64,000 nt of DNA from the NCBI RefSeq assembly GCF_004354985.1, contig NZ_SMSK01000011.1, positions 1 through 64,000 of the forward strand. Direction: 5' to 3'. This document shows, one piece after another, positions 56,456 to 62,799 of this stretch. How positions within the stretch are numbered: position 1 is the first letter of the stretch; each line of letters opens with the position of its first letter. The notes under the pieces are model-generated. The model worked only from the letters and a program-made list of their open reading frames with translations, was not told the DNA's origin and ran no database searches. Origin of the DNA: Segetibacter sp. 3557_3 (GTDB lineage: Bacteria > Bacteroidota > Bacteroidia > Chitinophagales > Chitinophagaceae). Position numbers and translations under genes: made by a program.

Positions 56456-57392
56456 TGGCGACACAACAGAAGGACAAACCAGAAGGAGATGGATGGATGG
56501 TGTACCTGCAGATATGGTAGCATTTAAGAGTAACATTGCAAGAGTAGCCTCCTCCGAATATAATTTCTGGCATACTGGTGGTCCCCATCCTGGGGAAGCA
56601 TATTGGGAAACAGATAGCCATGTGCAACCAAGGTTAATTGACTATTGGATGTCGGCTTATGCAGTTAATGCAACGAACGGGGTTGTGCCAAGCAATCCAT
56701 TAACAAGAGAACAAGCACTTGCTAAAATAGCTGCACGCGAAGCATGGAGTGCAGCATTTATTTGCTACATAATTAGAACAAACGGTATCACTAATAATGA
56801 CGTATTCTTACGATCAATTCGTCATGTTAATTTTATAAGAAATGCAAAATTAAGCAGAGATACCAGAGCCTTTAACAATCCTTTTTGGGCGGTTAGAATA
56901 AATGAATATGCCCCTCAACTAGGAGATATTGTATGCCGTTCGAATAATAGTTCTGGAATAACATATGATACAATTGGAAGGGTACACAGCGGACATTCAC
57001 ATACCGATATTATTACTGAAGTGAATCAATCCGAAAATTATATTATTGTAATTGGTGGCAATTTAGAGTATGAAGAAATATGGGCACAATGGGATAGCTC
57101 ACAGAATAGATGGATTAATAGATTCAATAGGCCAGACTCTGTTAGAATAAATAGGGTAACTCAAAGATTTAACACCGGTGAAGAGATTCCCTATGGTGTT
57201 GACAGAGAAAATGTTTCAGTTGGAAAGAGAAAAATTTATCTAACGCAAGATGGTAAGATAGATCTATCTAAGAATTGGGAAGTATTTAATAATGTGCAAT
57301 CTGATAACCCTAATCAAAGAGTTCAATTTGTCGGACCACAAACCGAATATTTTGCAATAATAAAAATTAGAACCAATCAACAAGTAGAATAG
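51768..57392 (+). CDS. Giant effector-like protein, same chassis with DUF2272 C-terminus
   Basis: 1874 residues from the ATG at 51768, 46 bp after the first giant gene, so the two may be co-transcribed. Residues 1-1564 are the same as in the first protein. The remaining 310 residues contain NIARVASSEYNFWHTGG, AREAWSAAFICYIIRTNGI with Cys1666, PQLGDIVCRSN and HSGHSHTDIITEV with His1740/1743/1745, then YIIVIGGN. This is the DUF2272 pattern, a domain related to CHAP/NlpC-like cysteine amidases and found as an effector tip acting on peptidoglycan. The catalytic pair is inferred. No immunity gene follows; only non-coding DNA lies between its stop and the element end. Confidence 0.78.
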   Translation: MASLQRSFQYQGSIDWLPFNEIILEVHFPQYAHTIVREVLTHVNEVVKREPAGIKQLSAVQLLGQSEYHVPVPFSLLHDESPDLLYPFLIYHKVERLRAQNLTNFISTVKYLYKDEYNNELGQQQFDVIYGLKATGWLNMKSIRDNLSQVTQQLMSLNNVNLQEVQRALESEKNKLFLINKSAYDQLLEQIRRLAEGDNNDLYLLHIIEGTVNLSARQPRLTKMDSYLQRWVYSILSESGIANEKQKEVLELIKDNFNSLFDFPISVPEIKTIEIEGTFVVISDSTISENDLGFYDLVIEYTQKNGLPKIIRYDWATNDSSLTDNSINFSFLDSQPVVVNSIANHVSVKVKGFDGSLLWHRVYNATDPILQALEIEVQAYGPNVMSGIPATPTRGKQGKRLRGKVIQLGNKYDLNELTIVVQAQKEVSGSWRIVGAAQTDKSGNFSLDYPYGIYTAAQALVSLMPNSPADLEIDANSTTNESISNDFIYLLLQDDQVVEPEQEEDRFKEEECDCEKPTKAKRLPDQADLIASDEYTQDIGGTCLNLSTPNRTLREYSYNAIVRISDPDVANYVLKKNAQGDNITYTLEGGQQKLERRIVDLDNRIYWEDAPDAKSNLSFYQAVTVATGHILYYKSVFKADGYSLGDLVYSLPLAPGQKKQIVVFESSHSLQGAETQSLTQGERLSAELLNERIITDQISGGISEDISGRSSASTAGVSAGLGVGVSYGGIGGSLGVAGGYSNSKSSASQNSERNISQFFGEKLRQSIMQNAESFRALNASVVTTVTEGQNYGVTSEVVANHNHCHSLTMMYFEVLRHYAIFQELSHVEECVFVPLLLTHFTTENIHKWKDVLAQHLLPVHSSTYLQPFQQVFKGRSHPLLKAFDANERIKTDWTRVDFPAENETYADGMITQIRGSFDMEVNIQRPKTRYDRIKSLPIITQTITREELDVEGTIKKNVTAALAGPFAPFLIGSETRTVQQQVQVAGQIFDQFMTLDANYASVPPSKCIRVINFHSPSIPLPFGLGTFNPAGEEFFDGGHMDRQLWEAYAKILDYTDANGVFDMLTYYFSGRLIAEWDEIFFNDILPLVFAKLVDSISIHWDRVRTETISGVETLVHSGDGFSLDFSTNLRYTGGNKKITVNFSSQGEVGKKRSALPLYISVSSSNSDAIAIKNHIRLNIGRVSIDYDTANFHGSLFRGYVNDDLLDGTNLYIPLNARDKTNPRKEDRYIVSQLIEHLNSNLEHYNKVLWYRLDPDRRFMLLDGFHIQLYNSFGLPAGYKSLASVVKNELITITGNSMVFPVAGGYKVSRSYIIEESDEGLQEISLMDYYKPPTPTPPYRISVPTRGVFMEAIQGSCDACEMVKENSSQDWDKFRTEEPTPISPVVTPTPTITEYKPQYKDFAPPMVNIQNAPETPAPAAGLSQLAELLGKSEAFRDITGLQGNQRNVMETYLSNQANAKAFAEMAKSLATQQHNTTNSEDLSRRMQEARQRDAISEEDYQDLTRQHLQQQIDGGESLRERARTERESSQPSLMPTAAEAASQGQTVHAERTTADGTNESVSISGDTTEGQTRRRWMDGVPADMVAFKSNIARVASSEYNFWHTGGPHPGEAYWETDSHVQPRLIDYWMSAYAVNATNGVVPSNPLTREQALAKIAAREAWSAAFICYIIRTNGITNNDVFLRSIRHVNFIRNAKLSRDTRAFNNPFWAVRINEYAPQLGDIVCRSNNSSGITYDTIGRVHSGHSHTDIITEVNQSENYIIVIGGNLEYEEIWAQWDSSQNRWINRFNRPDSVRINRVTQRFNTGEEIPYGVDRENVSVGKRKIYLTQDGKIDLSKNWEVFNNVQSDNPNQRVQFVGPQTEYFAIIKIRTNQQVE

Positions 57393-57904
57393 GTAAATTC
57401 TAATTACAAAAAAATGATAGCGACACAGTAATGGACCAGCGTTAAATGCACTGTAACATTGAACACCATAATGGCACGAGCAGTGTTACTGAAGGCCACA
57501 TCGAGAACGACAAAGTTTACGTACACCCTGTGGATGCTTAACATCACATGGATCGTCTTGTGTTTCTCGTAATTGCAGACAGAATTCCTTCTAAAAGCGT
57601 GGTGGTGCAACTGAAACACTGATATGACCAGTCGGCGAAGCTTTCTTTATCCGCCCTTTCTGGTGACAGATTAGGAAGGGATTTACGGGATATTATAATA
57701 CTCACTTCTTTACCGAAAAGAAAATTTTTATCACATTGTTGAACCCAATACACATATCATTTTTATTACTAAAAAAGTGAGGGAAAATGAACATCTGCAA
57801 AAATGTCTCCAATCGGAGTATGAGAGGGTCTATCTAGGTATAATGATCCTGGGTCTATTTAGCTGTCAGTATTGAGTAAGACAGTTGCAGCAAAAAACCT
57901 AACT
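57393..57904. other. Non-coding region between effector gene and element end
   Basis: About 500 bp. Short ORFs on the minus strand (57404-57753) have no recognisable content. No immunity-like gene is visible. Confidence 0.5.
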
Positions 57905-57961
57905 GTATGCAAATTGTATGCAAAATAAAAGCACTTACTTCCATTTCGGTTATAAGTGCTT
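57905..57961. promoter_or_regulatory. Right-end integrase arm site and terminator-like hairpin
   Basis: GTATGCAAATTGTATGCAAA (57905-57924) is identical to the left-end site at 36417-36436. It is followed by AAGCACTTA / TAAGTGCTT (57929-57937 and 57953-57961), a hairpin that may terminate transcription reading out of the tRNA gene or the element. Confidence 0.7.
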
Positions 57962-57970
57962 GATTTCAAT

Positions 57971-58015
57971 GTGGGCCCACTAGGATTTGAACCTAGGACC
58001 ACCTGATTATGAGTC
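57971..58015. repeat. Attachment site, right copy inside the tRNA gene
   Basis: Exact partner of 36245-36289. Identity stops in the anticodon stem, which is the normal kind of crossover place for tyrosine integrases. Confidence 0.93.
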
Positions 58016-58045
58016 AGGTGCTCTAACCAGCTGAGCTATAGGCCC
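57972..58045 (-). tRNA. tRNA with CAT anticodon (elongator Met or Ile2)
   Basis: 74 nt cloverleaf on the minus strand: acceptor GGGCCTA / TGGGCCC, D arm with AGCTCAGCTGGTTAGAGC, anticodon arm CCTGA-CTCATAA-TCAGG (anticodon complement at 58009-58011), T arm CTAGG-TTCAAAT-CCTAG, no encoded CCA. The G1-C72 pair rules out an initiator. CAT could be read as Met or, after lysidine modification, as Ile. The 45-bp 3' part is the integration target of the element to its left, and the gene stays complete because the element restores it. Confidence 0.93.
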
Positions 58046-58096
58046 TGCTTCTGCGAAGCGGGTGCAAATATAGAAATTTTACGTTTCTATACGCAC

Positions 58097-58104
58097 TATT
58101 TTTG
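58097..58104 (+). promoter_or_regulatory. -7 box TATTTTTG of a near-leaderless promoter
   Basis: Matches TAnnTTTG and ends 4 bp before the HAD hydrolase ATG at 58109, the same spacing as at 15187-15194. The messenger would begin at about the start codon. Confidence 0.5.
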
Positions 58105-58108
58105 CCGC

Positions 58109-58723
58109 ATGGGCAAAATAAAAAACATCATTTTCGACATGGGAGGTATCTTCCTGGGCATCGACTATAAAAAGACGGAACAGGCCTTTATCGACCTGGG
58201 GATTACCGACTTCAACTCCTTCTATAGCCAGCACAAGGCTTCCCCGCTGTTCGAGGACCTGGAAATGGGCAAATGCACCGCTGAGGAGTTCTACGAGGGC
58301 TTTTGTTCGGGCACGAAAAGCCAGCTGGAGGCCGAAAAGATCCAAAGGGCCTGGAACGCTATGCTGGGTAGCTTCTCCCACGATACCCTGGAGTGGCTGG
58401 AGAACATCGGCAAGAAGTACAAGATCTACCTGTACTCGAATACGAACATCATCCACTTCGAGGCGTTCCAGCGGGGTTTTCGCGAGCTGACCGGTAAAAA
58501 GTCGTTTGATGACTACTTTATCAAAGCTTACTATTCTCATACGCTTGGCCTTCGTAAACCTTACCCCGAGTCGTACCTGAAGATCCTTGAACTGGAAGGG
58601 CTCAACGCTGAGGAAACGCTATTTATTGACGATACCCCCGTAAACATCGAAGGCGCGAAAAAGGCGGGACTGCAGACGATTTTGTTGCAGCCGCCGGCGT
58701 CCGTTCTAGATTTAGACTTGTGA
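58109..58723 (+). CDS. HAD-superfamily hydrolase (YihX/HAD-IA type)
   Basis: 204 residues with all four HAD motifs: IIFDMGGIF (nucleophile Asp10), LYSNTN (motif II), RKPYPESYL (motif III Lys) and LFIDDTPVNIEGAKKAGL (motif IV). The Gly in place of the second motif I Asp is usual in the YihX-like group, which are sugar-phosphate or nucleotide phosphatases. A four-helix cap lies between motifs I and II. It is transcribed away from the tRNA gene. The substrate is unknown. Confidence 0.9.
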   Translation: MGKIKNIIFDMGGIFLGIDYKKTEQAFIDLGITDFNSFYSQHKASPLFEDLEMGKCTAEEFYEGFCSGTKSQLEAEKIQRAWNAMLGSFSHDTLEWLENIGKKYKIYLYSNTNIIHFEAFQRGFRELTGKKSFDDYFIKAYYSHTLGLRKPYPESYLKILELEGLNAEETLFIDDTPVNIEGAKKAGLQTILLQPPASVLDLDL

Positions 58724-59239
58724 ATTTCATGGTGATGAGTGATGAGAGATGGGATATGAGACGTGACGGGATTAGCGTATTACGGATTGGCGAATCAGCA
58801 AATCAATAGAACACGGATGACACGGATTGAACGGATTTGAATTTTACCGCAGAGAACGGGAGAAAACAGAGTTTGGCGCAGAGGGGAGGAAGAGAGTTAT
58901 GAGTGTAAAATTGAGAGTTAAAAGTAGTGATTGGCAAATTTCGGATTTGCGGATGGCGGATGTAGGGAACACGGATGACGGGATTGAACGGCCTTGGTTT
59001 TATACCGCAGAGAACGAGAGAGCGGAGGGGAATCGCAGAGGTGACTAGATTTGCGGATGGCGGAGGCATGGAACACGGATTGAAATAGTTATGAGTTATG
59101 AGAGATGGGATATGAGACGTGATGTTTGATCGTGTATTCAAGCTGGGCACGGGTTGATTTTTAATTTTGCATTTTACCTTTTGCATTTGTTCACCTAGTT
59201 TGATTTTGTAACTTCAACACTGACCAAAGTCCTTAGACC
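58724..59239. repeat. Intergenic region with GGATGACACGGATTGAACGG-type repeats
   Basis: Holds three short copies of an ACACGGAT(GAC)-ATTGAA repeat (near 58812, 58968 and 59072) and two of GAGATGGGATATGAGACGTGA (near 58745 and 59101). No gene is seen. Confidence 0.6.
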
Positions 59240-59470
59240 ATTAGATACGGACCGATAAATATTGACCCTGAAACGTTGGGCGGTACTCCAGTATTTACCG
59301 GAACACGAGTTCCGATCCAAACACTTTTCGACTATATCGCGGGCGGAGATGATCTTAACGAATTTCTCGAGGACTACCCATCAGTGGCAAAGGAAACTGC
59401 TATTCAGGTTTTAGAAATGGCGAAACAATCATTAACGACCGAAAAGACGCTTAATGAGAATTTTGCTTGA
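59240..59470 (+). CDS. DUF433 antitoxin, unusual start codon
   Basis: About 76 residues if translation starts at the ATT at 59240; the frame is open only from 59237. The DUF433 hallmark NIDPETLGGTPVFTGTRVPI begins before the nearest conventional start, TTG at 59276, which would remove half of the motif. So the start is a rare ATT, or the annotated beginning has lost an ATG. The domain is a small HTH found with DUF5615 PIN-like toxins. It overlaps the toxin gene by 17 bp. Confidence 0.75.
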   Translation: MRYGPINIDPETLGGTPVFTGTRVPIQTLFDYIAGGDDLNEFLEDYPSVAKETAIQVLEMAKQSLTTEKTLNENFA

Positions 59471-59780
59471 CGAAAACTTACCTAAACAGCTTAAGAATGA
59501 TTTCTCGCCGGAGCATGATGTAAAGACTGTCAGAGACATGGGCTGGCAAGGCAAAAAGAACGGCGAACTTTTAGGACTCTTCGCTGCCGATGGCTTTGAC
59601 TTTTTTGTCACGATTGACAAAAATCTTCGCTACCAGCAAAACCTGTATCGCTATGATGTTAAAATATTACTGTTAACAGCCAAAGACAACCGAAAAGAAA
59701 CGCTAAGAGCTTTTGTCGAAAAAATTCAACATACAATACGTGGTGATGGAAAATTGCAACAAGTAACTGAAGTCTCCTAA
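59454..59780 (+). CDS. DUF5615 PIN-like toxin
   Basis: 108 residues: MRILLDENLPKQL (first acidic residue of the PIN site), HDVKTVRDMGWQGKKNGELL, FFVTIDKNLRYQQN and LLLTAKDN. This is the DUF5615 layout, a PIN-like ribonuclease fold paired with DUF433 proteins in type II toxin-antitoxin modules. Asp7, Glu8 and Asp at FFVTID are the likely metal ligands. The target RNA is unknown. Confidence 0.85.
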   Translation: MRILLDENLPKQLKNDFSPEHDVKTVRDMGWQGKKNGELLGLFAADGFDFFVTIDKNLRYQQNLYRYDVKILLLTAKDNRKETLRAFVEKIQHTIRGDGKLQQVTEVS

Positions 59781-60234
59781 ATGGTAACACGTTGCAAATT
59801 GATTGGTAGTACTACGGAGGATAATGTTGAACAGGACAGGGAGTCAGGTATAAACGCCTTTGTGCTTTTCTATGTTCATATGATTCTATGTGGTGAAAAA
59901 GCATCGTTATGGTATTCGCTTCCGACAATTAAAACGACCGCGTTAACCACATAGACACATAGACACATAAGTAGGAACACATAGGTATCTAGTATGTTCC
60001 GCGTTGCGCGGTGAAACTACAGTACAAGAGTGCGACGCAACGATGTCCCATTACATTCCGGATGTTGGGTCCAAAAAAAGCCTTACTAATGAGATCGATA
60101 GACTAATTCGAGGAAAGGCAGTCTTTGGGTTCTCCCTTTTGACTTTTTGATTTTGACTTTTGACTTCTCGGTCGGCAATATCTTCCTATTCCGATCCCCC
60201 TTTTACATTTTACATTTTTAATTTTACATTGGTT
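59781..60234. repeat. Intergenic region with a second copy of the GTACAAGAGTGCGACGCAACG repeat
   Basis: The repeat is at 60022-60042 with GGGTCCAAAAAAA at 60067-60079, as at 8273-8330. A CCACATAGACACATAGACACAT-like repeat lies just upstream (near 59947). No gene seen. Confidence 0.6.
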
Positions 60235-60489
60235 CTACTCCTTAATCTCCTCAAAGTCGATATAGTCTTTCTGAACCGGGGCTTTGCGGGTAGTTCCGCC
60301 CGTGGGGTCGCTTCCATTTGCCTGCTGGCTATTGTGGGGCTGGCGGGGATCGCGGCCTTGCTGGAAGTCCTGCATCTCTTTCATCTTGCGCTTCATGGTG
60401 AGTACCCCCGAAATGACCGGGATGAGGAACCTGACCACAAACTGCACCATTAAGAAACACAGTATAATGAGGAAGATATATTTCGCCAT
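60235..60489 (-). CDS. DUF4834 family small membrane protein
   Basis: 84 residues: one N-terminal transmembrane helix (IFLIILCFLMVQFVVRFLIP), a short basic segment (MKRKMKEMQDFQQ) and a polar tail ending KDYIDFEEIKE. That arrangement is typical of the DUF4834 family, which is confined to Bacteroidota as far as I know and has no described function. It is divergent from rimP. Confidence 0.75.
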   Translation of the reverse strand: MAKYIFLIILCFLMVQFVVRFLIPVISGVLTMKRKMKEMQDFQQGRDPRQPHNSQQANGSDPTGGTTRKAPVQKDYIDFEEIKE

Positions 60490-60598
60490 AACCCTTCAAA
60501 GGTAATAACCGTTTTTATTTCTCAGGCCCTTTAGCTGACCCCGGTTTCGTTTTATAAAAAGCTTAACTAGGGTTGCACGCACAAACCCATGGGGAACA

Positions 60599-60631
60599 TT
60601 TGGTTTGTATCCCAATTTGTACATACATTTG
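60599..60631 (+). promoter_or_regulatory. Promoter of the rimP-nusA-infB operon
   Basis: TTTG at 60599-60602 and TACATTTG at 60624-60631 with a 21-bp spacer match the Bacteroidota -33/-7 consensus. The transcript would include the hairpin at 60652-60678. Confidence 0.6.
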
Positions 60632-60651
60632 CGGCGGAAAAATGAAACAGC

Positions 60652-60678
60652 AGAAGGGAACGGTTACCGTTCCCTTCT
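60652..60678 (+). promoter_or_regulatory. Strong leader hairpin just before rimP
   Basis: AGAAGGGAACGG-TTA-CCGTTCCCTTCT, a perfect 12-bp stem with a 3-nt loop, ending 9 bp before the rimP ATG at 60688. It may act as an attenuator or NusA-responsive leader; there is no long T run, so a plain terminator is less likely. Confidence 0.6.
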
Positions 60679-60687
60679 CTTATTAAC

Positions 60688-61164
60688 ATGAGTAACGAAA
60701 CAGTAATTCAAGCCATCGAACAAATGATTGCGGAAACCCTGGACCCTAGCCAGGGCGACTTCCTGGTTTCCGTACGGATCAAACCAACGAATAACGTTAA
60801 GGTATTTATCGACAGCGACGGCGAGGGCGGCATGACCATCGATAAATGTGTTCGCTATAACCGGAACCTTTACAAGAAAATGGAAGAAAGCCCGCTTTTT
60901 CCGGACGGGAACTTTTCGCTCGAGGTTTCCTCCCCGGGTTTGACCGAACCGCTGATACTGCACCGGCAATACGTTAAAAACAAGGGCCGTATAGTAGAAG
61001 TAATGTTTAAAGACGGTAGCCAGAAAGAAGGGACACTGTTGGAAGTAACCGAAAATGATATCCTGCTGGAGCAAACCATACGCAAGGGCAAAAAAGCAGA
61101 GACCCACCAGTTCGTTATTCCGTTCGAAAACATCAAATCAACAACCATTCAAATCCAATTTTAA
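60688..61164 (+). CDS. rimP: Ribosome maturation factor RimP
   Basis: 158 residues. It shows the RimP order: an N-terminal domain with SVRIKPTNNVKVFIDSDGEG and MTIDKCVRYNRNLYKK, the FSLEVSSPGLTEPL motif (about 84-97), and a C-terminal SH3-like domain (GRIVEVMFKDGSQKEGTLLE). RimP helps 30S subunit assembly in the cytoplasm. It stands first in the conserved rimP-nusA-infB operon, 45 bp before nusA. The internal LDPSQGDFLV extension is normal for Bacteroidota. Confidence 0.95.
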   Translation: MSNETVIQAIEQMIAETLDPSQGDFLVSVRIKPTNNVKVFIDSDGEGGMTIDKCVRYNRNLYKKMEESPLFPDGNFSLEVSSPGLTEPLILHRQYVKNKGRIVEVMFKDGSQKEGTLLEVTENDILLEQTIRKGKKAETHQFVIPFENIKSTTIQIQF

Positions 61165-61209
61165 TTCTGAGTAGCGGCTTTTGCAGCCCGGTACTTAAAA
61201 TTTTTCACT

Positions 61210-62457
61210 ATGGCAAGTATAAATCTTATTGAAGCATTCCAGGAGTTTAAGGACGCCGAAAACATCGACCGGCCGACGATGATGAAAGTAGTAGAGGATG
61301 TATTCAAAACGCTTCTCCGTAAAAAGTTTACCAGCGACGAAAACTTCGACGTGATCGTAAACGCTGAAAAGGGTGACCTCGAAATCATCCGCAGGCGCAT
61401 GATCGTTGAAGACGGTGAAGTAATGGATCCGCTTGCTGAAGTTGCCTACAGCGACGCCGCGAAAATTGAACCCGACTTTGAAGTGGGAGAGGAACTATAC
61501 GAGGAGGTGGATATTCTTGATTTTGGCCGCCGTGCAATCCTTGCCGCAAAGCAAACCCTTGCCAGCCGGATTAACGACCTGAAGAAAAATGTACTGGTTA
61601 AAAAATACAGCGAAAGAATTGGTGAAATTGTAAATGCGGAGGTTTACCAGGTGTGGAAGAAGGAAGTGTTATTACTAGATGAAGAGGGAAGTGAGCTGAT
61701 CCTGCCTAAATCTGAACAGATCCCGAGCGACTTTTTCAAAAAAGGAGAAAGCATCCGTTCGGTGGTGGAAAGGGTTGACCTGAAAAATAACAATCCGGTA
61801 ATTATCCTTAGCCGTACGAGCCCGAAATTTTTATCAAAATTGCTGGAAATTGAAGTTCCGGAGATTTTCGATGGCTTAATAGTTGTACGGAAAATAGTAC
61901 GCGACCCCGGTGAAAGGGCCAAAGTGGCAGTAGAAAGCTTTGATGACCGTATTGACCCCGTGGGTGCTTGCGTTGGTATGAAAGGTAGCAGGATACATGG
62001 TATCGTTCGCGAACTGAAGAACGAAAATATCGACGTTATTAACTGGACCAACAACATCAACCTGCTGATACAGCGTTCATTGACTCCCGCCAAGATTACA
62101 AGTATGGATATCGATCAGGAAACGAAACACGCCAGTGTTTACCTTAAGCCTGACCAGGTTTCGCTTGCAATCGGCAGACGTGGTGTTAACATCAAACTGG
62201 CTTGCGAACTTACCGGCTACGAAATTGATGTTTACCGCGATAATGAAGGAGAGGTTGAAGAGTTTGATATCGATCTTGAAGAATTTGGCGATGAGATTGA
62301 AGCATGGATCATTGATGAGTTGAAGCGGATCGGTTGTGATACTGCCCGCAGTGTACTCGAGCTGACCGCCGAAGAGCTGGAACGCCGTACAGACCTGGAA
62401 AAAGAAACCATCGACGAAGTTAGAAAGGTATTGAGCGATGAATTCAATAAAGAATAA
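61210..62457 (+). CDS. nusA: Transcription termination/antitermination factor NusA
   Basis: 415 residues. An N-terminal RNA-polymerase-binding domain (1-130), an S1 domain (about 135-200), and two KH domains: DPVGACVGMKGSRIHGIV in the first and SLAIGRRGVNIKLACELTG in the second. The C-terminal acidic part (EDFDIDLEEFGDEIEAWIID-like, about 350-415) holds a helix-hairpin-helix-like segment (LTAEELERRTDLEKETIDEV). NusA controls pausing, termination and antitermination. It is second in the operon. The usual length for the phylum. Confidence 0.97.
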   Translation: MASINLIEAFQEFKDAENIDRPTMMKVVEDVFKTLLRKKFTSDENFDVIVNAEKGDLEIIRRRMIVEDGEVMDPLAEVAYSDAAKIEPDFEVGEELYEEVDILDFGRRAILAAKQTLASRINDLKKNVLVKKYSERIGEIVNAEVYQVWKKEVLLLDEEGSELILPKSEQIPSDFFKKGESIRSVVERVDLKNNNPVIILSRTSPKFLSKLLEIEVPEIFDGLIVVRKIVRDPGERAKVAVESFDDRIDPVGACVGMKGSRIHGIVRELKNENIDVINWTNNINLLIQRSLTPAKITSMDIDQETKHASVYLKPDQVSLAIGRRGVNIKLACELTGYEIDVYRDNEGEVEEFDIDLEEFGDEIEAWIIDELKRIGCDTARSVLELTAEELERRTDLEKETIDEVRKVLSDEFNKE

Positions 62458-62799
62458 CGGATATTTGTATGTAACCGGTTGTCGATAAACTGGCGCATCG
62501 TTGCCGCCTCCGACATCCTGGTTGAAATGGGTCACAGCTTCAGCCGCATACAACTTCCATAACAGCCTATTGAGACCATCCTGGCGCCAGGATACTGTTT
62601 AAAAGTTTTTTAAACCCACAGGTGCAGCGAAAAGACTGCATTTTGTTGTTATAGAGTCGGAGTATTGAACAACGATGTTAAAGCGAACTGAAAGTATCGA
62701 TCTGCGTAAAGAAGCTGTAAAAACATTGGCTTTCCACGTAGTTTCAGATTACTTTTGGGGCCACCAGTGACGTGGCAATTGAACATATAAAAAAATTGA
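62458..62799. other. nusA-infB spacer, no gene seen
   Basis: About 340 bp, longer than usual for this operon. Small ORFs are spurious. No clear promoter was recognised. Confidence 0.5.

Larger units (their letters stand above)
36245..58015. mobile_element. Integrative mobilizable element of about 21.7 kb in a tRNA(CAT) gene
   Basis: Bounded by 45-bp direct repeats of the tRNA 3' end, with a tyrosine integrase gene just inside the left end, HTH/excisionase-like and primase-helicase genes, a MobC-type protein and relaxase, and a possible oriT. No conjugation (Tra/T4SS) genes are present, so transfer would need a helper element. Repeats GTATGCAAATTGTATGCAAA occur inside both ends (36417-36436 and 57905-57924) and are likely integrase arm sites. 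Cargo consists of a Fic protein and two giant effector-like genes. Several backbone genes are frameshifted, so it may be immobile now. Confidence 0.88.

Noticed and set aside
58079-58540. 153-codon minus-strand ORF
   Set aside because: Antisense shadow of the HAD hydrolase, which has all its motifs on the plus strand.
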